The notes: generated by a model from the sequence alone, not told the origin. A DNA stretch of 64,000 nt from an uncultured Pelagibacteraceae bacterium (GCA_902587315.1 CACIKW010000001.1:155844-219843), one strand, 5' to 3'; counted from the stretch's first letter, positions 48,029 through 58,276 are shown. Numbers and translations are program-made.

Positions 48029-48769
48029 ATGCCCAAAACATTAATTTTAATACCATCAAGACTTGCAGCAAGTCGGTTACCTGGAAAACCTTTATTAAAG
48101 ATTAACGGGTTATCAATTATTTCACATGTATTTAATAAGGCAAAAAAATCAAATGTAGGCGAAGTCTATGTTTGCACTGGAGATAAAGAAATATATGAAG
48201 ATGTTAGAAACAATGGTGGAAACTGTATATTAACTCAAAAAGAACACAAGACCGGAACCGATAGAATATATGAAGGTTTTCAAAAACTTAATTTATCCAA
48301 TATTGATTATATATTAAACCTTCAAGGAGATGAGCCCACGATAGATGTAGAAGATATTAAAAAAATGAACAGCATAGCATGTAAAAATGAATCCGATGTA
48401 GCTACACTAGCCAGTCAAATAAATGGAAAGGAAAAGCTAAACGAAGAGAATATAGTAAAAGTGCAAACGAAGGAAGATCTAAAGTTAAAATATTTTTCTC
48501 ATGCAATAAAATTTTTTCGGATATCAAATAATTTAAATTATAATAATGTTTACCATCATATTGGTATCTATCAATATAGAACATCGATATTAAAAAAATT
48601 TGTCGAACTTGCACAAACAAAAAGTGAAATAAAATATAAATTAGAACAGCTTCGAGCCTTAGAAAATGAAATAGATATTGACGTTATTTTAGCAAAATCT
48701 GCTCCAATAGGAATTGATACAAAAAAGGATTATATGGAAATAAAAAAATTTATGGAATATAAATCATAA
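48029..48769 (+). CDS. kdsB: 3-deoxy-manno-octulosonate cytidylyltransferase
   Basis: IPSRLAASRLPGKPLLKINGLSII; NLQGDEPTI; HIGIYQYR; LEQLRALENEI. Confidence 0.96.
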   Translation: MPKTLILIPSRLAASRLPGKPLLKINGLSIISHVFNKAKKSNVGEVYVCTGDKEIYEDVRNNGGNCILTQKEHKTGTDRIYEGFQKLNLSNIDYILNLQGDEPTIDVEDIKKMNSIACKNESDVATLASQINGKEKLNEENIVKVQTKEDLKLKYFSHAIKFFRISNNLNYNNVYHHIGIYQYRTSILKKFVELAQTKSEIKYKLEQLRALENEIDIDVILAKSAPIGIDTKKDYMEIKKFMEYKS

Positions 48770-48773
48770 AATT

Positions 48774-49601
48774 ATGAAAATTGCATATCAAGGAATTCCA
48801 GGAAGTTATAGCGAAAGTTGTGCAAAAGAAATTTATCCAGAAAGCGAAACAATTTCATGCAAAACTTTTGATGAGTGTTTTGAAAAATCAAATCGTAACA
48901 ACAATATAAAAACACTGATTCCTGAGTCAAACAATACTACCGGTAACATTGGAGTAGAATATTTAATTTTTAAATATAGGCTAAATGTTTATGCTGAACA
49001 TTTTTATCCAATTAAACATAATTTACTTGGTTTGTCAGGATCAAATATTAAAGAAATTAAAAACGTTTACTCACACGCACAAGCACTATCACAATCATCC
49101 AATTTTATTAAAAAAAATAATTTTATAGAAATTGTAAGAGCAGACACAGCAGGTTCTGCAAAGTATATATCAGAAAAAAGAGACAAGTCTAAAGGAGCCA
49201 TAGCTTCAAAGTTAAGTGCAAAAATATATAATTTGGAAATTTTACAATCAGATATCCAAGATGAAAAAGAAAATGTAACAAGGTTTTTATTAATGGGTAA
49301 AGAAGTTTTTGAACCTGAATTTAATAATGAAAAATTTATAACATCATTTTTATTTAAATTAAAAAGTAAACCGGCTGCATTATATTCAGCCCTATCAGGT
49401 TTTGCTATCAACGGTGTTAATCTAACTAAGTTACAAAGTTTTCCAGAAAAAAACTCTTTTTCATCATATTTTTTTCTTTGTGAGCTGGATGGCCATATTC
49501 AAGATAATAAAATTAAGTCTTCTTTAGAAGATTTAAACTATCATTGCGAGGATATGCACGTTCTAGGTGTTTTTAAAGCTGATCAATTTAGAAGCAAATA
49601 G
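48774..49601 (+). CDS. pheA: Prephenate dehydratase
   Basis: IAYQGIPGSYSE, LIPESNNTTGNI, SHAQALSQ, ACT domain KPAALYSALSGFAINGVNLTKLQSFP. Confidence 0.93.
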   Translation: MKIAYQGIPGSYSESCAKEIYPESETISCKTFDECFEKSNRNNNIKTLIPESNNTTGNIGVEYLIFKYRLNVYAEHFYPIKHNLLGLSGSNIKEIKNVYSHAQALSQSSNFIKKNNFIEIVRADTAGSAKYISEKRDKSKGAIASKLSAKIYNLEILQSDIQDEKENVTRFLLMGKEVFEPEFNNEKFITSFLFKLKSKPAALYSALSGFAINGVNLTKLQSFPEKNSFSSYFFLCELDGHIQDNKIKSSLEDLNYHCEDMHVLGVFKADQFRSK

Positions 49602-49616
49602 TAATAATTAACTTTC

Positions 49617-49646
49617 TTGTGGAATAGAAAATAATACTGTTATAAT
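49617..49646 (+). promoter_or_regulatory. Putative sigma70-type promoter of the SRP RNA gene
   Basis: TTGTGG (49617-49622), 18-nt spacer, TATAAT (49641-49646), 6 nt before the inferred RNA 5' end. Confidence 0.55.
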
Positions 49647-49652
49647 AGAATT

Positions 49653-49736
49653 GGAGGCTAGAGGTGGGTGCTGCTTAAACCCGATCAGATCCTAACGGAA
49701 GCAGTCGTAGAGACAGATATTCAGGTTCTAGTCTCC
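49653..49736 (+). ncRNA. ffs: Signal recognition particle RNA, small (4.5S) type
   Basis: Closing stem GGAGGCTAGA/TCTAGTCTCC; S-domain core GATCAG-ATC-CTAACG-GAAGCAG; directly upstream of dnaX. Confidence 0.88.
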
Positions 49737-49743
49737 TAATTGA

Positions 49744-51438
49744 ATGGAAAAGAAATCAAAAGTTCTGGCCTTAAAATATAGACCTCAAAATTTTAAAGAG
49801 GTTGTGGGGCAAGATATAGTTGTCCAAACCATTTATAATTCTATTAAGTCAAATAAATTACCCAATGCATACTTGTTTACTGGTATCAGAGGAACTGGAA
49901 AAACAACCTTGGCAAGACTGATCGCTAAAAGTCTTAATTGTATAAATGGAATTGATAGAATTTGTATAAAAAATCATTGTGAGCACTGCAGTTCAATATC
50001 CAATTATAATCATTTAGATATTCTCGAAATGGACGCTGCAAGCAAAACGGGGGTTGATGATGTAAGGGATTTAATAGAATTTTCTAAATATCCACCAACT
50101 TCCGCGAAGTATAAAATATTTATAATTGATGAGGTCCACATGTTAAGCAAACAAGCATTCAATGCTTTACTGAAAACTTTAGAAGAGCCTCCAGAATATT
50201 TGAAGTTTATATTTTGCACGACTGAAATAAAAAAAATTCCTGTTACAGTTGTTTCAAGAACTCAAAGATTTGATTTATCAAGGGTAAACTCAGAAATTTT
50301 GTTTGGATTTATTAAAGAGATAAATGATAAAGAAAATGGAAATGCATCTGATGACGCACTAAAACTTATAGTAAAAATTTCAGAAGGATCAGTTAGAGAC
50401 GCACTTAGTTTATTAGACAGAGGATTAATTAGCTATCCAAATGGTAAGGAATTAAGTCTAGAAAGTGCACAAAAAATATTTGGATGTTTTGATAAAATTT
50501 TTCTAATTGAACTATTTGAAAAAATATTTGAAGGCAATGAGAAAGAGGTGATTAAAATTTATAGATCGATATACAATACTGGTGTAGAACCAAAAATTTT
50601 TTTAAATGATTTTATGGAAATACTCTATTATATTAAAAATATATCATCATTAAAAATAGAAAGTAGTAATTTTTCTCTTAATGATAATGAATTTAATAGA
50701 ATTGAAAAAATATCTAAGGAAATTAAACCTGAAATTTTATTATTATTCTGGCAATTTACCATAAAGGCTTTAGAGGAACTAAACATAGTATCTAATCAAG
50801 AGCTTTCACTGGAAATGTTTCTTATCAGACTTTTGTATTTAAAAAAAATTAATAATGAAAAAAAGTATACCGAACTTGAAGAGGGTAGCGTTAATCAAAA
50901 AAATAAAGAACTAACAACGAATCAAACACAGGACATAGAAAATATAATAAAAAGTCAGTCTTTAGATGAGCCTAATTTTAAAAATAAGACCATTAGTCAA
51001 ATAAAAAATTTTAGTCAAAAAGAGTATATTGAAGTTAGAAAAGAAATTAATAAAGAAGGAAATTTAATTCATATAAATAGTTTTAATGAATTAATTGAAG
51101 TCTGCAATGACAAAAAAGAAATTAAGTTAAAATATGAACTTGAAAATAATGTTAAACTGGTAAGTTTTCAAAGTACAAAAATTGAAATTTCATTTAATGA
51201 AAATTTAGATAGAAATTTTGTAAAAGAATTATCATCTAAATTATTTGATTGGACAAAAAAACGTTGGGTAATTAGTTTTTCAAAAAAGACAGGAAGTCCT
51301 ACAAAAAAAGAGGAGCAAGAATTGTCAGAAAAAAAAGTTTTTGATGAATTTAAAATGACTCAAGAATATAAGAGAATTAAGAAAGATTTTCCAGATATTG
51401 AAATAATTAAAGTTAAAAAAAATGATGAGATTAAATAA
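49744..51438 (+). CDS. dnaX: DNA polymerase III subunit gamma/tau
   Basis: YLFTGIRGTGKTTLARLIAKSLNC, Zn-binding Cys cluster, IDEVHMLSKQAFNALLKTLEEPP. Confidence 0.95.
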   Translation: MEKKSKVLALKYRPQNFKEVVGQDIVVQTIYNSIKSNKLPNAYLFTGIRGTGKTTLARLIAKSLNCINGIDRICIKNHCEHCSSISNYNHLDILEMDAASKTGVDDVRDLIEFSKYPPTSAKYKIFIIDEVHMLSKQAFNALLKTLEEPPEYLKFIFCTTEIKKIPVTVVSRTQRFDLSRVNSEILFGFIKEINDKENGNASDDALKLIVKISEGSVRDALSLLDRGLISYPNGKELSLESAQKIFGCFDKIFLIELFEKIFEGNEKEVIKIYRSIYNTGVEPKIFLNDFMEILYYIKNISSLKIESSNFSLNDNEFNRIEKISKEIKPEILLLFWQFTIKALEELNIVSNQELSLEMFLIRLLYLKKINNEKKYTELEEGSVNQKNKELTTNQTQDIENIIKSQSLDEPNFKNKTISQIKNFSQKEYIEVRKEINKEGNLIHINSFNELIEVCNDKKEIKLKYELENNVKLVSFQSTKIEISFNENLDRNFVKELSSKLFDWTKKRWVISFSKKTGSPTKKEEQELSEKKVFDEFKMTQEYKRIKKDFPDIEIIKVKKNDEIK

Positions 51439-51755
51439 TGGAGGATTTTAATAAAATACTTGATCAAGCCAAAGAATTAGAAAGTAAAATAAAAGAAAGC
51501 CAAGAGAAAATAAAAAAAATAGAAGCAGAGGGTATTTCCGGTTCCAATTCGATTAAGGTCACTTTAAATGGCGAGGGTGATATAACTAAAATAGAGCTGT
51601 CCACAGAAGTATTGAATGAAGAAAAATCAATAATTGAAGATTTAATTATGGCAGCACATAATAATGCTAAGTCAAAATTAAAAGTTAAAACTTCAGAAGA
51701 AATTTCAAAAGCAACAAATAGTTTTGGAATTCCAGGGTTTAAATGGCCTATATAA
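51438..51755 (+). CDS. ybaB: YbaB/EbfC family nucleoid-associated protein
   Basis: About 105 aa; IKVTLNGEGDITKIELS; ends with FGIPGFKWP; between dnaX and recR. Confidence 0.92.
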   Translation: MEDFNKILDQAKELESKIKESQEKIKKIEAEGISGSNSIKVTLNGEGDITKIELSTEVLNEEKSIIEDLIMAAHNNAKSKLKVKTSEEISKATNSFGIPGFKWPI

Positions 51756-51758
51756 ATA

Positions 51759-52373
51759 ATGAAGAATATTCCTGAAATTGAAAATTTAGTAAAATTAATT
51801 TCAAAACTTCCAGGCTTAGGTCCAAAATCGGCGCGTAGAATCATATTAAAATTAATTAATAATAGAAGTGAATTAATTAGACCCATGTTGAGTTCATTAA
51901 ACGATCTTTATAAAAATATTTCTAGATGTCAGTCATGTGGGACTTTAAAATCGAGTTTGTCTGGATGTAACAATTGTGAAAATACTGAAAAAAAATATAG
52001 TAAAATATGTGTTGTTGAAGACATATCTGATCAATGGAGCATAGAAAATTCAAGTATTTACCAAGGATATTTTCATATATTGGGTGGTACAATTTCAAGT
52101 TCAAACAATCCAAGAAATGAAGATTTGCTTATTGATTCATTAGTTAAAAGGGTAGTCAACGATAAAATAGAAGAAGTTATTATTGCAACAAGCGCAACTG
52201 TCGAAGGTCAAACGACAGCTTTTTATATCCAGGATAAATTAAAAGATACAAAAGTTGCAATAACAAAGCTTGCCCAAGGTTTACCTGTAGGAGGAGAAAT
52301 TGAAAATTTGGATGATGGAACACTAGTTTCTGCATTTAAAAATAGGCATAGTCTTAATGAAAAAAAAGATTAG
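51759..52373 (+). CDS. recR: Recombination protein RecR
   Basis: LPGLGPKSARRI HhH, CQSCGTLKSSLSGCNNC Zn finger, Toprim YFHILGGTISS. Confidence 0.96.
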   Translation: MKNIPEIENLVKLISKLPGLGPKSARRIILKLINNRSELIRPMLSSLNDLYKNISRCQSCGTLKSSLSGCNNCENTEKKYSKICVVEDISDQWSIENSSIYQGYFHILGGTISSSNNPRNEDLLIDSLVKRVVNDKIEEVIIATSATVEGQTTAFYIQDKLKDTKVAITKLAQGLPVGGEIENLDDGTLVSAFKNRHSLNEKKD

Positions 52374-54544
52374 TTTTTTTTAAGTAATCTATTTAGATGA
52401 AGAATTGGTTCAGTATAACCTGAGGGTTGATTTCTTCCATTAAACACAAGCTCACATGCAGCTCTAAATGCTATGGAACTATCAAAGTTGCCAGACATTG
52501 CTTTATATGGAGCTTGACCTTTCATGCTTGGATCTTTTAGATTTTGGTTATCGACAACTTTTGCCATTTTTTTCATAATTTCTAAAACCTGTTTTTTACT
52601 ACATATTCCATGAAGTAACCAATTAGCAATGTGTTGACTGCTTATTCGACAAGTAGCTCTATCTTCCATTAATCCAATGCCATTAATGTCAGGAACTTTG
52701 GAGCAACCTACAGATTGGTCTATCCATCTAACTACATATCCCAAAATTCCTTGTGCATTATTCTTTAATTCATTGTTTATTTCTTCTATTGACCAATTAG
52801 CCTTATCAGCCACTGGTATGGTTAAAATATCCGAAAGCTTTGCTGGTTTTCTTTTTAATAATTGTTTTTGTTTTGAAAATACATCAACATCATGATAGTG
52901 CAAAGCATGCAGAGCTGCTGCGGTTGGACTTGGTACCCATGCGCAATTTGCGCCTGCCATAGGGTGATTAACTTTTTGCTCCATCATATCTGCCATTAAG
53001 TCCGGCATAGCCCACATGCCTTTTCCTATTTGAGCTTTACCTGAAAAACCACAGGAAAGTCCAATATCAACATTATTATTTTCATAAGCAGAAATCCATT
53101 TTGATAATTTCATATTTGCTTTTTTAATCATAGGACCCATTTCCATTGATGTATGTATTTCATCACCAGTTCTGTCTAAAAATCCTGTATTTATAAAAAA
53201 GACTCTATTTTTCAAAGCTCTGATGCACTCTTTTAGATTTATAGAAGTCCTTCTTTCTTCATCCATTATTCCAATAAGAATTTGATTTTTTTTTAGATGT
53301 AAAACTTTTTCAACTTTTTCAAAAATTAAATCAGTAAAAGAACATTCTTCCGGTCCATGCATTTTTGGTTTTACTATATATATAGAATTTGTTTTAGAAT
53401 TTCCTTTTCTTTTAAAATCATGAATACAAGCGGCCGATGTAATAAAAGCATCCATAATACCCTCGGGACATTCTGAACCATCTTTTAAGAGAATGCTCGG
53501 ATTTGTCATAAGATGACCTACATTTCTATTTAATAATAAAGATCTTCCATGTAGTTTTAATTTTTTACCTTCAGTAGAAATATAATTTCTATCAATATTT
53601 AATTTTCTTAAGATTTTTTTTTCTTTTTTTTTAAATTCCTCTTTTAGATTGCCCTTCATTAAGCCTAACCAATTTCGATATCCGAGAACTTTGTCCTTTG
53701 CATCTACTGCTGCTACACTGTCTTCATGATCACAAATGGTCGAAACTGCAGATTCTAAAATAATATCATGTATATTTATTATATCTTGATTACCATCAGG
53801 ATTGTTGGTTTCCATTTCTCCCAATTGGTCAAATAAAATATCTATATGAAGATTATTATTTATAAATAATAGTGAAGATAATTTGTTAGATTTTTTGTTA
53901 TATCCAATAAATTGTTTTGGATTTATAAGTTTTAAATTTAATTTATTATTTTTAACTTCTGGAGTTTTTGCTAGTTTTTTCCAGCTTGTATTTTTTAAAG
54001 GTATACACTTATCTAATATATTTCGAGCATACTCAATTACTTTTTTACCTCTTATAGGATTATAAGTTTTTCCTCGTAAAGCACCTTGAGTTTCTGGAAT
54101 TATGTCTGTTCCATATAAACTATCATATAAACTTACCCATCGAGCATTAGCTGCATTTAATATAAATCTTGCGTTAGAAATAGGACAAACTAATTGTGGA
54201 CCACAAATACTAGAAATTTCTTTATCTGTATTTTTTGTTTTAATTTTAAAATTTGAACCAGTTTTTTTTAAATAACCAATTTTTCTTAAAAATTTTTCAT
54301 ATTTACCTAAATTAATTTTTTCGCCTTTTCTGTCTTTATGCCAGTAATCTATTTTTTTTTGCAGTTTTTCTCTTATTTCCAATAATTTTTTATTTTTTGG
54401 GGCTAACTCATGTACATATTTGCTAAATCCCCGCCAAAAATTTTTCTTATTAATTTTAGTGCCGGGTAATAGTTCTTTATTTACAAAATTTAATATATTG
54501 CTTGAAACAGATAAATTTTCTATTTTTATATACTTTTCTGTCAT
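52370..54544 (-). CDS. glcB: Malate synthase G
   Basis: 724 aa; FINTGFLDRTGDEIHTSMEMGPM, MADMMEQKVNHPMAGANCAWVPSPTAAALHALHYH. Confidence 0.96.
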   Translation of the reverse strand: MTEKYIKIENLSVSSNILNFVNKELLPGTKINKKNFWRGFSKYVHELAPKNKKLLEIREKLQKKIDYWHKDRKGEKINLGKYEKFLRKIGYLKKTGSNFKIKTKNTDKEISSICGPQLVCPISNARFILNAANARWVSLYDSLYGTDIIPETQGALRGKTYNPIRGKKVIEYARNILDKCIPLKNTSWKKLAKTPEVKNNKLNLKLINPKQFIGYNKKSNKLSSLLFINNNLHIDILFDQLGEMETNNPDGNQDIINIHDIILESAVSTICDHEDSVAAVDAKDKVLGYRNWLGLMKGNLKEEFKKKEKKILRKLNIDRNYISTEGKKLKLHGRSLLLNRNVGHLMTNPSILLKDGSECPEGIMDAFITSAACIHDFKRKGNSKTNSIYIVKPKMHGPEECSFTDLIFEKVEKVLHLKKNQILIGIMDEERRTSINLKECIRALKNRVFFINTGFLDRTGDEIHTSMEMGPMIKKANMKLSKWISAYENNNVDIGLSCGFSGKAQIGKGMWAMPDLMADMMEQKVNHPMAGANCAWVPSPTAAALHALHYHDVDVFSKQKQLLKRKPAKLSDILTIPVADKANWSIEEINNELKNNAQGILGYVVRWIDQSVGCSKVPDINGIGLMEDRATCRISSQHIANWLLHGICSKKQVLEIMKKMAKVVDNQNLKDPSMKGQAPYKAMSGNFDSSIAFRAACELVFNGRNQPSGYTEPILHLNRLLKKN

Positions 54545-54634
54545 TTTTTTTTAACAATTATATAATATTTTAACTAAAATAAATTATTATAAGAACACTT
54601 TATTGCCTTTTTTAAGTATAATAAGCTAGAACTA

Positions 54635-55735
54635 ATGAAAAATTATTTGAATTTTGAAGCAGATATTAAGAAAATTGAGACAGAGCTAGATCAGTTAAAA
54701 GATCCATATAACGAAAGCATAACCGAAGTTGACACAGAAAAAATAAATAGTCTTCAATCTAAATTAGATGAAAAATTAAAATACATTTATTCCAATTTAA
54801 ATGCTTGGCAAACAGCCCTAGTTGCAAGGCACGAAGACAGACCAAAATCAAAATTTTTTATAGATAATCTTTTTGAGGAGTTTATTTCTTTGTCAGGAGA
54901 CAGATACTACGGTGAAGATAGATCAGTAATAGCTGGATTTGCAAAATTTAACAATAAGTCCGTTTTAGTTATTGGCCAAGAGAAAGGCGATGATCTTAAT
55001 GCTAGAATTGATAGAAATTTTGGAATGATGAGACCCGAAGGTTATAGAAAAACAATTAGACTAATGAAACTGGCAGATAAATTTCATATACCTGTAATTT
55101 CTTTTATTGACACACCGGGAGCATATCCGGGGGTAGGAGCCGAAGAAAGAGGACAGGCAGAAGCTATTGCAAGATCAATAGAGTGCTGCATGTCCCTGAG
55201 CGTTCCCACAATTTCTATTATAATTGGCGAAGGAGGATCAGGAGGAGCAATCGCCCTAGCATCATCTAACAAAGTGCTAATGCTTGAAAATGCTATTTAC
55301 TCAGTTATTTCCCCAGAAGGATGTGCAACAATACTATGGAGAGATCCAAAAAAAACACTAGAAGCCGCAGAAGCAATGAAACTTTCATCAAAAGATCTTT
55401 TAGATATGGAAATTATTGATGAAATTATTAATGAGCCAACAGGCGGAGCTCATAGAGATAAAGATTTAATTTTAAATAATGTAAGAGATTCCTTAAAAAA
55501 TAATTTGGTTTTTTTTGAGAATATGGAAGCTGAAGAAATAATAAATCAAAGAAAAGACAAATTTTTGTCAATAGGAAGAAATAAAGGCTTTATAAGTCGT
55601 ACAAAAATGAATCAGGGTCTTTCTATGCAAGAAACAATTATACAAAAATTATTTAACAAAATAACTAAAAATAAAAAAATATTAATTATCTTTGCCGCAA
55701 TTGTCATTTTAATTTTTTTGATTCTTAATTTATAA
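54635..55735 (+). CDS. accA: Acetyl-CoA carboxylase carboxyltransferase subunit alpha, with C-terminal hydrophobic extension
   Basis: DRYYGEDRSVIAGFAKF, DTPGAYPGVGAEERGQAEAIARS, GEGGSGGAIAL; C-terminal tail KKILIIFAAIVILIFLILNL. Confidence 0.95.
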   Translation: MKNYLNFEADIKKIETELDQLKDPYNESITEVDTEKINSLQSKLDEKLKYIYSNLNAWQTALVARHEDRPKSKFFIDNLFEEFISLSGDRYYGEDRSVIAGFAKFNNKSVLVIGQEKGDDLNARIDRNFGMMRPEGYRKTIRLMKLADKFHIPVISFIDTPGAYPGVGAEERGQAEAIARSIECCMSLSVPTISIIIGEGGSGGAIALASSNKVLMLENAIYSVISPEGCATILWRDPKKTLEAAEAMKLSSKDLLDMEIIDEIINEPTGGAHRDKDLILNNVRDSLKNNLVFFENMEAEEIINQRKDKFLSIGRNKGFISRTKMNQGLSMQETIIQKLFNKITKNKKILIIFAAIVILIFLILNL

Positions 55736-58276
55736 GGCTCCATGGCAATGTTTAAATTTCTTTTTAGAACCGCACCAACAAGGTTCATTTCTCCTCATTT
55801 TTTTTCCTAAATATCTACGATCTATCTCAATATTTTGTTTTGTTTCGTCTTTAGGCTTTTCTTCAAATACAATACTAACATTAAAAAGTATTGTTATTAG
55901 ATCAGATTTTAATTTTCTAAGTAGATTTTCAAATAAAGAGAATGCTTCTTTTTTATACTCCACCAAAGGATCTCTTTGACCATAGCTTCTTAAACCAATA
56001 ACGGATCTTAGCTGTTCCAAATATTGAATGTGAAATTTCCAATTTTGGTCAATTAATTGTAAAAAAATATTTTTTTCAAATTCTTCTGATTTAATTTTAT
56101 CTAAATGCTTAATTCTTTCGTTTCTTTTTTCATTAAAATTTTGCTTAATTTTTTTTGAAAAATCATCATTACTTAAATTTGCTAATTCCACTAATTCGTT
56201 TTCTTGTAATGATTTTCCTAATATTGATTTAAGTTGAATTATAAACTCTGGGTTTTGTGGATTTTTTAATAATTTAGCTTTTTTTTCATTAAATTGAACT
56301 ATTATTTCATCTAGAAATTCATCAGCATATTTAAAACTATCTTTAGATTTAATAATGTTGTTTCTTTGATTAAAAATAACTTGTCTTTGATCGTTAAGAA
56401 CATTGTCAAATTTCAAAAGTGTTTTTCTTATATCAAAGTTCCTTGCTTCAACTTTTTGTTGAGCTCTTTCTAATGCTTTATTAATCCAGGGGTGATCTAT
56501 ACTTTCACCATCTTTTAGACCAAGTTTTTTAAGAATATTATTTATTGATTCTGATCCAAAAATTCTCATTAAATCATCTTCTAAGCTTACATAAAAAATT
56601 GAATTGCCCTCATCTCCCTGTCTTCCGGATCTGCCTCTTGCCTGATTATCTACTCTTCTACTTTCCATTCTTTCTGTACCAATTACAAATAATCCTCCTA
56701 AAGATTTTATTTCTTTTTTTTCATTTAAATATTTTTCTTCATTAGATTCTGTGGGATTTCCTCCTAGTTTAATATCAACTCCTCTTCCAGAAATACTTGT
56801 AGTAATTATTACTGATTTTTTTTTACCGGCATTTGCAATTATTTCGGCTTCTTTTTCATGATTTTTTGCGTTTAAAATTACATGATTAATATTCTTTTTG
56901 TCTAACAATTTAGAATAATGTTCAGATTTATTTATGCTTGAAGTAAATATTAATATAGGTTGGCTCTTTATATTTAATTCAGAGACTTTTTCTAATATAG
57001 CATTATCTTTTTCTTTAGCAGTTCTAAATATTTGATCATTAAAGTCATTTCTTATCATTTTTTTATTTGTTGGTATTTCAACTACATGCAAATTATAAAT
57101 TTCGAAAAATTCTTGAGACTCTGTCGAGGCAGTACCCGTACATCCTGCTAATTTAGAATATAATTTAAAGTAATTTTGGTAAGTTATAGAAGCTAAAGTT
57201 TGATTTTCAGATTGAATATCAACATTTTCTTTTGCTTCTAAACTCTGATGTAATCCATCACTAAATCTTCTTCCTGGCAATTGTCTTCCCGTTTGTTCAT
57301 CGATAATTACTATTTCACCTTCTTTAACAATATAGTCTTTACCCAATTGAAATAAATGATTTGCTCTTAATGCCTGGTTAACAAGATGAACTAAATTTAA
57401 ATTTATTGGATCATAAAAATTATTATTTTTTAAAATTCCTGCGTTAGAAAATATTTTTTCTACATGATCTACGCCTTTATTAGTTAATAAAATATTTTTA
57501 TCCTTTTCATCAATTTCATAATCATTTTTATTAAGACTCCTTATTAATTTGTCTATAGAGCGATATTGACTAGATTTATCTTCAACAGCACCAGATATTA
57601 CCAGTGGCGTACGTGCTTCATCAATTAAACAAGAATCTACCTCATCGACAATTGCAAAATTATGTTTTCTTTGAACCATAGATTCATTATTAAATTTCAT
57701 GTTATCTCTTAAATAATCAAATCCTAATTCTGAATTTGTTGCATATGTAATGTCATAGCTATAATTTTTTTTTCTTTCGTCATCTCCTTGATCGTTATTG
57801 ATGTATCCACATGATAAACCTAAGAAATTGTATATTTTTCCCATATTTTCCGAATCTCTTTTTGCCAAGTAATCATTAACTGTAACAATATGAACTCCTT
57901 TTTTATCTAGTGCATTCAGATAAGCCGCCAAGACAATTGTTAATGTTTTTCCTTCTCCTGTCTTCATTTCAGCAATTTTATTTTCATGCAAAACCACACC
58001 ACCTAATATTTGAACGTCGAAATGTCTTTCCCCAAGAATTCTTCTGGATGCCTCTCTAACTAATGCGAAAGCTTCTGGCATTATTTTATTTTTTGAAATT
58101 CCTGAATTAATTTTGGATATAAGCTCTTCAGTTTTCTTTGGAAAATCTTCATCTGGCAATATAGACACATTTTTTTCTAGCAAATTGACTTGATGAACGA
58201 TTTTCTGAATTCTATTTAATTCTTTTTGGTTACTTGATCCCAATAATTTTGATAATAGATTTAATGGATTAAACAT
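55730..58276 (-). CDS. secA: Preprotein translocase ATPase SecA
   Basis: MKTGEGKTLTIVLAAYLNAL, VDEVDSCLIDEARTPL, ARGRSGRQGDEGNS, C-terminal RRNEPCWCGSKKKFKHCHG. Confidence 0.97.
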   Translation of the reverse strand: MFNPLNLLSKLLGSSNQKELNRIQKIVHQVNLLEKNVSILPDEDFPKKTEELISKINSGISKNKIMPEAFALVREASRRILGERHFDVQILGGVVLHENKIAEMKTGEGKTLTIVLAAYLNALDKKGVHIVTVNDYLAKRDSENMGKIYNFLGLSCGYINNDQGDDERKKNYSYDITYATNSELGFDYLRDNMKFNNESMVQRKHNFAIVDEVDSCLIDEARTPLVISGAVEDKSSQYRSIDKLIRSLNKNDYEIDEKDKNILLTNKGVDHVEKIFSNAGILKNNNFYDPINLNLVHLVNQALRANHLFQLGKDYIVKEGEIVIIDEQTGRQLPGRRFSDGLHQSLEAKENVDIQSENQTLASITYQNYFKLYSKLAGCTGTASTESQEFFEIYNLHVVEIPTNKKMIRNDFNDQIFRTAKEKDNAILEKVSELNIKSQPILIFTSSINKSEHYSKLLDKKNINHVILNAKNHEKEAEIIANAGKKKSVIITTSISGRGVDIKLGGNPTESNEEKYLNEKKEIKSLGGLFVIGTERMESRRVDNQARGRSGRQGDEGNSIFYVSLEDDLMRIFGSESINNILKKLGLKDGESIDHPWINKALERAQQKVEARNFDIRKTLLKFDNVLNDQRQVIFNQRNNIIKSKDSFKYADEFLDEIIVQFNEKKAKLLKNPQNPEFIIQLKSILGKSLQENELVELANLSNDDFSKKIKQNFNEKRNERIKHLDKIKSEEFEKNIFLQLIDQNWKFHIQYLEQLRSVIGLRSYGQRDPLVEYKKEAFSLFENLLRKLKSDLITILFNVSIVFEEKPKDETKQNIEIDRRYLGKKMRRNEPCWCGSKKKFKHCHGAL

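Noticed and set aside
51464-51886. 140-aa ORF antisense to ybaB/recR
   Set aside because: Opposite two confidently assigned genes in a conserved operon; composition typical of an antisense frame.
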